NCBI GenBank assembly: GCA_905221605.1
Contig: CAJNDS010002509.1
Span: 1-64,000, forward strand
Source of the DNA: Symbiodinium natans
Lineage: Eukaryota > Sar > Dinophyceae > Suessiales > Symbiodiniaceae
Direction of reading: 5' to 3'
Length of the DNA: 64,000 bases
The notes under the pieces are model-generated. The model worked only from the letters and a program-made list of their open reading frames with translations. It had not been told where the DNA came from and made no database searches. The stretch's first letter is position 1; the number at the start of each line of letters is the position of its first letter. The translations under genes were made by a program, and so were the position numbers. Shown here piece after piece: positions 58,401-61,318 of the stretch.

Positions 58401-59257
58401 TGCCCACGCTGAGCTCCTACACCCTGGACGAGATGCTGGCGGCGCGCACCCCGGACCAGGTGGTCTTCAGCCAGCTCTACGTGAACCCGGAGCGGTCCCG
58501 CAGCGAGGAGTACGTGGCCAAGCTGGAGCAGGCGGGTGTGCAGGCCCTCTTCGTGACCGTGGATGCGCCGCAGCTTGGCCGCCGCGAGAAGGACATGCGC
58601 AACAAGTTCACCCAGCAGGGCTCCGACGTGCAGGGCGACGACGAGGATGAAGGTGCTGTGGACCGCTCCCAGGGTGCCACCCGCGCCATCAGCAGCTACA
58701 TCGACCCTGGCCTCAACTGGGAGGATGTGCCTTGGCTCAAGAGCATCACCAAGATGAAGGTGCTGTTGAAGGGCGTCCAGTGCGCGGAGGATGCAGTGAT
58801 GGCCTACAAGTCCGGTCTTGCTGGCTGCGTGTTGTCCAACCACGGTGGACGCCAGCTGGACACCTGTCGCCCGGGCATCGAGGTCCTCCCTGAGGTCATG
58901 GAGGCCGTCAGGGCAGCGGGTGCCACCAAGGAGAACTTCGCCGTCTTCATCGATGGCGGCGTGCGCCGCGGCGGCGACGTTTTCAAGGCGGTGGCTCTCG
59001 GCGCAGAGGCCGTGGGCGTGGGCCGACCGGTGCTGTACTCCCTGGCTTCCTACGGCCAGAACGGCATCGTCCGCATGGTCCACATGCTCCAGGACGAGCT
59101 GCAGATGGTCATGCGCCTGGCCGGCACCCCGAACATCCCCAGCATCACGGAGAAGCACGTGATCACCACCAACCTCGCCGACCACATCGTGCCCCTGCCC
59201 ATCGACAACCTCACGCACAAGACCTACCAGGGCCTGGAGCCCGCCGCCAGGCTCTAA
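38553..59257 (+). CDS. CYB2: Flavocytochrome b2-like 2-hydroxy-acid dehydrogenase, copy B (17 exons)
   Basis: Tandem paralogue of copy A with the same 17-exon structure and likely the same reaction. Exons: 38553-38567, 39375-39413, 39893-39922, 40174-40200, 40586-40630, 41154-41189, 41434-41475, 41941-41991, 43323-43349, 43795-43863, 45128-45169, 49778-49826, 51291-51361, 52514-52542, 57041-57113, 57971-57994, 58370-59257. They also total 1557 nt and 518 codons, with one codon lost in exon 9 and one gained in exon 10. Donors are GC (9), GT (4) and GA (3); all acceptors are AG|G. Intron sequences are essentially unrelated to copy A apart from shared repeat types. Introns 11 (4.6 kb) and 14 (4.5 kb) are much longer than in copy A because each contains an intronless RCC1-repeat gene. 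The C-terminus is again -ARL. Confidence 0.93.
38735..38857. mobile_element. Foldback element, TACCCAGACCTCTGGGAG family (copy B intron 1)
   Basis: Close relative of 38255 but inverted in its interior. TACCCAGACCTCTGGGAGGA at the left pairs with TCCTCCCAGGGGTCTGAGTA at the right. Confidence 0.9.
38946..39100 (+). repeat. TTTAGGG tract (copy B intron 1)
   Basis: About 20 heptads with a few variants at the left end and one TCTAGGG near 39055. Confidence 0.95.
39141..39320. mobile_element. Foldback element of the 38255 family split by a CCCTAAA tract
   Basis: The left end GCCCAGGCACGGCAGGATCC and the right end GATCCTCCCAGAGGTCTGGG identify the family. Where relatives read CCCCTTAAAGGTTCCTAAGA, this copy is interrupted by a 48-bp CCCTAAA tract (39188-39235). 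The flanks are TTCAGGGTTCCT (39176-39187) and TTGAGGGTTCCT (39236-39247), a 12-bp duplication with one mismatch. Confidence 0.9.
39375..41189 (+). CDS. CYB2: Copy B: cytochrome b5 haem domain (exons 2-6)
   Basis: Exon products are VLAMEEVAKHNTK, EDCWVVLYGK, AYDLTKFAK, VHPGGAKLITDAAGM and DATAIFDPIHPK. Both axial haem-ligand histidines are kept. Differences from copy A are Ser8Ala and Asp19Glu plus many synonymous changes, so the domain is under purifying selection. Confidence 0.93.
41434..43863 (+). CDS. CYB2: Copy B: inter-domain linker (exons 7-10)
   Basis: Encodes DIMDKLLKPSLTMG, VVDTSTIKPEHVAKPPE, AHKPKPKKK and VKADAGAEEVEEEFKKPP then LAAEP. It shows several replacements and compensating length changes relative to copy A, as expected for a flexible charged hinge. 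Confidence 0.8.
42225..42333. mobile_element. Foldback element, CCCTAAGGGTCCATGTACCT family (copy B intron 8)
   Basis: Perfect 20-bp inverted ends identical to those of 17195; the interior differs. It lies in intron 8 of copy B. Confidence 0.9.
42965..43059. mobile_element. Foldback element, GGGATRTTCCCCCCTAAACTAAC family (copy B intron 8)
   Basis: GGGATATTCCCCCCTAAACT is mirrored by AGAACAGGGAACATCCC, with AACAGTCCTTA / TTAAGGACTG inner arms. Same family as 33324. Confidence 0.82.
43131..43307 (-). repeat. CCCTAAA tract plus poly-C just upstream of exon 9 (copy B)
   Basis: About 20 perfect heptads, then a 20-base C run, ending about 15 bp before the exon 9 acceptor at 43322. The tract therefore supplies most of the polypyrimidine side of that splice site. 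Confidence 0.95.
43501..43588 (-). repeat. CCCTAAA tract with 11-bp flanking duplication TTCGGGTGAAT
   Basis: TTCGGGTGAAT at 43503-43513 and 43576-43586 flanks a 62-bp CCCTAAA/CCCCAAA tract in intron 9 of copy B. It has the structure of an insertion with target-site duplication. Confidence 0.9.
43968..45107 (-). repeat. Extended degenerate and perfect CCCTAAA region (copy B intron 10)
   Basis: CCCTAAA variants (CCCCTAAA, CCTTAAAG, CCCTAAAG) dominate 43968-44200. A ~65-bp unit containing CCTAAGCCCAAACAAAACCT recurs three times between 44600 and 44800. A perfect CCCTAAA tract follows at 45000-45078. Exon 11 starts only 50 bp beyond. Confidence 0.88.
45128..57994 (+). CDS. CYB2: Copy B: start of the FMN domain (exons 11-16)
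   Basis: Exon products match copy A: AMLNSFDFESVARE, VMEPQAWGYYSSGGTY, DDEITLRDNHLAFQRI, VNVREIDMTT, ILGVPASLPLYFTATALAKL and EGELAIVK. In exon 13 the two copies differ at 11 of 71 bases, all synonymous, in marked contrast to exon 17. The two nested RCC1-repeat genes lie between exons 11/12 and 14/15. Confidence 0.9.
45680..46540. repeat. CACTTGGG decamer repeats interleaved with telomere-like tracts (copy B intron 11)
   Basis: Degenerate ~10-bp units with CACTTGGG or GCACTTGGA run through 45680-46540. They are interrupted by TTTAGGG tracts at 45756-45795 and 45905-45963 and by a perfect CCCTAAA tract at 46083-46176. Local frames (46187-46555) are artefacts of the decamer. Confidence 0.85.
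46849..46993 (-). mobile_element. Diverged GGTGGGGCCCC-family element carrying a small telomere-like insert
   Basis: A third, diverged copy of the 18583/20763 element, in the orientation of 20763. Where those read AAGTAGAGTTATAAGG, this copy has a 23-bp insertion at 46882-46904 consisting of GGTTTAGGGTTCAGGGT plus a second copy of GTAGAG. The interrupted 6 bp are thus duplicated (46876-46881 and 46899-46904). Confidence 0.9.
47249..48695 (+). pseudogene. Ubiquitin-like/RCC1-repeat protein gene, frameshifted, nested in copy B intron 11
   Basis: Intronless. A ubiquitin-like N-terminus (MSISVHVHLLSGANVTLATE..., from 47249) is followed by about ten 41-residue RCC1-like repeats with the core FAAIRADGSVVTWG and GGDSSAVQEQLKNVQQVQAS (to 48695). 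Such repeats form beta-propellers; the molecular partner is unknown. Compared with the intact paralogue at 53258, a net 29-nt deletion near 47430 removes the end of the ubiquitin-like domain (the DNDVLSLHV part) and shifts frame. The N-terminal frame then stops at 47494 while the repeat frame restarts at ATG 47448. The repeats themselves are uninterrupted, so a shortened RCC1-only product (415 codons) is possible. An assembly error at the deletion would be the alternative. Confidence 0.8.
48701..48797. mobile_element. Foldback element, AAGGTCCATGTACC family, just after the RCC1 pseudogene
   Basis: TAAGGTCCATGTGCC at the left and GGTACATGGACCTTTAGGG at the right. It is a diverged member of the 17195 family starting 6 bp after the stop codon at 48693-48695. 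Confidence 0.8.
49095..49194. mobile_element. Foldback element, GCATGTTCCCCCTTATACTAAC family (copy B intron 11)
   Basis: ATGTTCCCCCTTATACTAAC pairs with GTTGGTATAGGGGGGAACAT. Inner arms are AGTCCTTA / TTAAGGACT. Same family as 33324. Confidence 0.88.
49951..50210. mobile_element. Foldback element split by a CCCTAAA tract and G/C runs (copy B intron 12)
   Basis: The left end GGGTTTCCCTACTACCTCTA + TACTA is mirrored by TAGTATAGAGG...AAGTAGGGGAACCC at the right. A CCCTAAA tract (50103-50165) lies inside the right arm, next to the inner palindrome ending GGTAGTAGCCC. The G and C runs make exact boundaries uncertain. Confidence 0.65.
50778..50853 (+). repeat. TTTAGGG tract (copy B intron 12)
   Basis: About 10 perfect heptads. 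The preceding 50400-50770 is unique DNA with a small palindrome around CCTATAACCCCTATAGGGGG and no recognisable exon. Confidence 0.93.
51075..51190. mobile_element. Foldback element, GCTACATGGTCCCTTA family (copy B intron 12)
   Basis: TACATGGTCCCTTAGTATGG is mirrored by AGGTAAGGGACCACATTG, with internal AAAAGGGGACCCCTT. Relatives are at 55731 and, partially, 59595. Confidence 0.72.
51939..52193 (-). repeat. CCCTAAA and CCCCTAAA tract (copy B intron 13)
   Basis: Seven-base CCCTAAA units at each end bracket about nine eight-base CCCCTAAA units (51990-52080) and three CCCTATA units. The local switch of period from 7 to 8 is distinctive. Confidence 0.93.
52266..52495. mobile_element. Possible foldback element with AT-rich core
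   Basis: AGGGACGAAAGGAGGGACCC at the left is weakly mirrored by GGGTCCCTTCTGGGGGTCCC at the right. The centre is an AAATAAATAAAT/ATATAT microsatellite. It ends about 20 bp before exon 14 of copy B. Confidence 0.4.
53258..54772 (+). CDS. Ubiquitin-like/RCC1-repeat protein, intact, nested in copy B intron 14
   Basis: Intronless gene of 505 codons counted from the ATG at 53258. That start is chosen because homology with the paralogue at 47249 begins at GGCATCATG; an upstream in-frame ATG at 53183 is not conserved. Residues 1-75 form a ubiquitin-like domain (MSISVHVHVLSGRSVTLATE ... LQDNDVLSLHVG). Ten 41-residue RCC1-like repeats follow (FAAIRADGSVVTWG, GGDSSAVQEQLKNVQQVQAS). Repeats 2-10 show a higher-order period of three (EVGRGG, NAGWGG or YAGWGG, DAGRGG). 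Homology with the paralogue stops at the stop codon. Lack of introns in an intron-rich genome suggests a retrogene-type copy. RCC1 repeats are propellers found in GEFs and HERC ligases; no catalytic domain is present here. Confidence 0.9.
   Translation: MSISVHVHVLSGRSVTLATEPEESVTSLCQRAQGALRVGMGRLLTSSGHTLGGGTVKQAGLQDNDVLSLHVGQVRINSPKSISWKRFHSSQSRSQSDAFAALLGDGSVVTWGHARWGGDSSAVEEQLKNVQQVQASIGAFAAIRADGSVVVWGEVGRGGDSSAVQEQLKNVQQVQSSFGAFAAIRADGSVVIWGNAGWGGDSSAVQEQLKNVQQVQASSSAFAAIRADGSVVTWGDAGRGGDSSAVQEQLKHVQQVQASEWAFAAIRADGSVVTWGEVGRGGDSSAVQEQLKSVQQVKASFGAFAAIRADGSVVTWGYAGWGGDSSSVQEQLKNVQQVQASSSAFAAIRADGSVVTWGDAGRGGDSSAVQEQLKNVQQVQASFEAFAAIRADGSVVTWGEVGRGGDSSAVQEQLKNVQQVQSSFRAFAAIRADGSVVTWGYAGWGGDSSAVQDQLKNVQQVQASERAFAAILADGSVVTWGCADDGGDSSAAQNQLRSISEPLS
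54773..55560. other. Unassigned intron 14 sequence (copy B)
   Basis: Mostly unique DNA with scattered single CCCTAAAC heptads and decayed copies. No exon, RNA gene or element ends were recognised. Confidence 0.5.
55560..55682. repeat. CCCTAAA-to-TTTAGGG inverted junction
   Basis: CCCTAAACCCTAAACC runs directly into TAGGGTTTAGGG at 55575-55590 with no spacer, then continues as TTTAGGG and TTCAGGG heptads to 55680. The strand switch is back to back, opposite to the arrangement expected from end-to-end telomere fusion. Confidence 0.92.
55731..55855. mobile_element. Foldback element, GGTTCCTGAATATGGTCCCTT family (copy B intron 14)
   Basis: ATGGTTCCTGAATATGGTCC at the left is partly mirrored by CCATACTCAGGGACCATGTA at the right, with GGGCCCCCTTATA inside. 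Related to 51075. Confidence 0.65.
55860..57035. repeat. CCCTAAA/CCCCAAA/CCCGAAA mixed tracts up to exon 15 (copy B)
   Basis: Tracts at 55875-55968 and 56900-57035, the latter ending AAACCCGAAG at the exon 15 acceptor. The acceptor AG itself is formed by the last, mutated heptad. Between the tracts, unique DNA (56160-56880) has no recognised exon. Confidence 0.85.
57196..57306. mobile_element. Foldback element, CTACCACTATTTGCTTGAG family (copy B intron 15)
   Basis: ACCACTATTTGCTTGAGATC is mirrored by GTTTCTTAAGCAATTGGTAG. Member of the 28004 family. Confidence 0.75.
58173..58279. mobile_element. Foldback element, CCTAGGGGTCCATGTACC family (copy B intron 16)
   Basis: Same family and same intron number as 35547 in copy A, although the surrounding intron sequence differs. 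GGGGTCCATGTACCTCATGA at the left and TTTAGGTACATGGACCTTTA at the right. Confidence 0.87.
58370..59257 (+). CDS. CYB2: Copy B: FMN-domain core, exon 17
   Basis: Same 888-nt terminal exon as copy A, with all active-site residues kept (QLYVN, VTVDAP, LLKGVQ, SNHGGRQLD). Only two amino-acid differences from copy A were found: Glu406Ala and Gln436Glu. The frame is open upstream into the intron, but homology to copy A begins at CTGCCAG|G, which marks the acceptor. Confidence 0.97.
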   Translation, partial: AAKKAGVPYMLPTLSSYTLDEMLAARTPDQVVFSQLYVNPERSRSEEYVAKLEQAGVQALFVTVDAPQLGRREKDMRNKFTQQGSDVQGDDEDEGAVDRSQGATRAISSYIDPGLNWEDVPWLKSITKMKVLLKGVQCAEDAVMAYKSGLAGCVLSNHGGRQLDTCRPGIEVLPEVMEAVRAAGATKENFAVFIDGGVRRGGDVFKAVALGAEAVGVGRPVLYSLASYGQNGIVRMVHMLQDELQMVMRLAGTPNIPSITEKHVITTNLADHIVPLPIDNLTHKTYQGLEPAARL

Positions 59258-59594
59258 ACCGGGAGGCCAGGCGATCACCAGTCCCCTTAAGCCCTTTGAA
59301 TCCCCATCCCTGAGTACACTTTACACTGCTTGGGATACCCTAATCCCCTATATCACTGAACGTCTACACTTTTTTGGGGGCTTGTGAACTCAGCAACTAG
59401 GCACCCCTGCAGGACAGGTGGTTGCGAGTTGTTACACCGGCCCTGCCGACATCTGAATCCAGATGCTCAAGGCCTGGTCGGCGTTGAGGGTTTAGGGTTT
59501 AGGGTTTAGAGTTTAGGGCTTAGGGCTTAGGGTTGAGGGTTTAGTGTTTAGGGTTTATGTGTCTTGACTTGACTCTAATAAGGGGTATACTTAA

Positions 59595-59648
59595 AAGGGG
59601 CCCCCCTTTTAAGGGCCCAGAATAAGGGACCATGTAGCTACCCGAAGA
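59595..59648. mobile_element. Partial element, AAGGGACCATGTAGCTACC end
   Basis: AAAAGGGGCCCCCCTTTTAAG is a small palindrome followed by AATAAGGGACCATGTAGCTA, matching the ends of 51075 and 55731. A full left arm is not seen. Confidence 0.5.
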
Positions 59649-59696
59649 TAGTGTTTAAGGTTTGTGTGTGTGTTGACTCCTGGAGTCCCAGGGCAC

Positions 59697-59781
59697 CCTG
59701 GGTTTAGGGTTTAGGGTTTAGGGTTTAGGGTTTAGGGTTTAGGGTTTAGGGTTTAGGGTTTAGGGTTTAGGGTTTAGGGTT
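59697..59781 (+). repeat. TTTAGGG tract downstream of copy B
   Basis: About 12 perfect heptads between the two copies of the 95-bp duplicated segment. Confidence 0.95.
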
Positions 59782-60144
59782 GCATCCCATTCTCTACGTG
59801 CTCCCCTTCCGTAAGATTTAGGCTAGCTCGTGTGAAGCACGATCCATTACACTTCACACTTTCTGGGATACTACAATCCCCTATAGAACTGAACGTGTAC
59901 ATTTTCTTTGGAGGCTTATGAACTCAGCAACTAAGATGATATGATGCTGTGCAACTACAAGGGCTTGTGTCGAGCGCGACTTGCAAGCGCTAAACCTACA
60001 GCTCCTCGTGCACACTAGGCCCGCATGTATATGAAACCACACAGGCCTCCCATGCCCAAACCGGCGGGCTGAACAAACCCTAAACCGAAACCCTAAGCCC
60101 TAAACCCCAAGCTCGACACCCTAAACCCTATCAAGTCTAAACCC

Positions 60145-60278
60145 TATACCTTATATGGGTTGGTGGTCTCTTTAAGTAGAGTTTCTGTTCTGTAAGGGGG
60201 TTCTTAGAAGGGTATCTAGGGGCTATATTAAGGTAGAAGGGTAACAGCTAAAGAGGCCACCGGCCTTTATAACCTATA
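60145..60278. mobile_element. Foldback element, TTATATGGGTTGGTGGTCTC family
   Basis: TTATATGGGTTGGTGGTCTC + TTTA at the left pairs imperfectly with AAAGAGGCCACCGGCCTTTA + TAA at the right, with TCTAGGGGCTATATT inside. Confidence 0.6.
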
Positions 60279-61318
60279 CCCCAAACCCTAAACTTCTCTA
60301 TTTTATGGTCTCTTTAAGCTGCGATCGCCTTGGAACAGGAGGCGGGCGCCCATCGTGGCTGCGGTGAGTACATGAGTTCCCCGCACTTTGTCCATAGCAG
60401 TTCAGGGCGAAGCGGACGGGAAAGCTTTGCCTAGTCCTCACGCAGGGGCAGGCGATGAGCAAGGGTGTAGCACTTAATCCAACACATGATCTACAGCCCA
60501 TCCTGAGAGAGGACTGGTGCTTTTTGGTCCGCATTTTCGTTCTGGGCAGTTTCCGGTAATTCGAAGGCAATTGGCAAGTCCTTCAGTTCTTCATGCCACT
60601 TGCTTGGCTAACAAGGTCCCTGCCGACCCGAGCGAAGTGCTCAGCATTGTCGAAACATCGCATCGGCCAGATGCAGACTTTTCGAGGCCTTCGAGGCCTC
60701 TGACACAACGTGCCGCGGAGGAAAACGCCCACCTTATATTCATGTCTTCAGGAGCTGCACATTTATACTTTGGGGGTGGGGGGGGTGGGGGCGGGGGCGG
60801 GCTTGTGTGACTCGGCAAGGTGGGCTTGAAGATGATATTCATTGAAAAACTGAGGGGCACTCTAGCAGCTGCGAGGCAGTTGATCTCTACTACCTATACG
60901 TGCGTCGTGCTGGTCTGCTGTTCATACCTTGAGGAGTAGACACCTACTGACTTGTCCATCGACGAGGTTTTCAGGTCTCACAAGGATACCCTCGAGAGCC
61001 GTCTGCATGCCTTGCCAACTTGCCTCAACCCCTGCATCCCTCAACCCTCAAGCCCCTGTAGTCCCTTAACCCCAGCGCCTAAACCCTCAACCCTACCCCT
61101 TCAACCTCGCGCCCACCCCCCTAAGCCCTAAACCCTAAACCCTAAACCCTACACCCTAAACCCTCAACCACGCCCCCCCCCCCCCCCCCCCGCCCCCCTG
61201 GGCCCCTGCGCCCCCACGAAAAGCGAAACTGCCACTTCCGCTGCGTCTTCTTCCGGCCCACAGTTGCGGTCTGTGCAAATTGTTCACCATTCTACAAGCG
61301 CTGCGCCTAACTCCCGCC

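Larger units (their letters stand above)
59258..61318 (+). promoter_or_regulatory. Intergenic region between copies B and C
   Basis: About 2.1 kb. The first 230 bp resemble the 3' flank of copy A, including GTTACACCGGCCCTGCC and the hairpin region, but lack the CCCTAAA tract seen there. A ~95-bp segment at 59300-59400 (ATCCCCTATATCACTGAACG) is repeated at 59838-59938. Conserved upstream blocks start at 60360 (TTCCCCGCACTTTGTCCATA) and 60486 (CCATCCTGAGAGAGGAC). A G-rich stretch lies at 60770-60800 and a C run at 61172-61196. The first two blocks are shared with the region upstream of copy B, so they are candidate promoter or 5' sequence. Confidence 0.6.
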
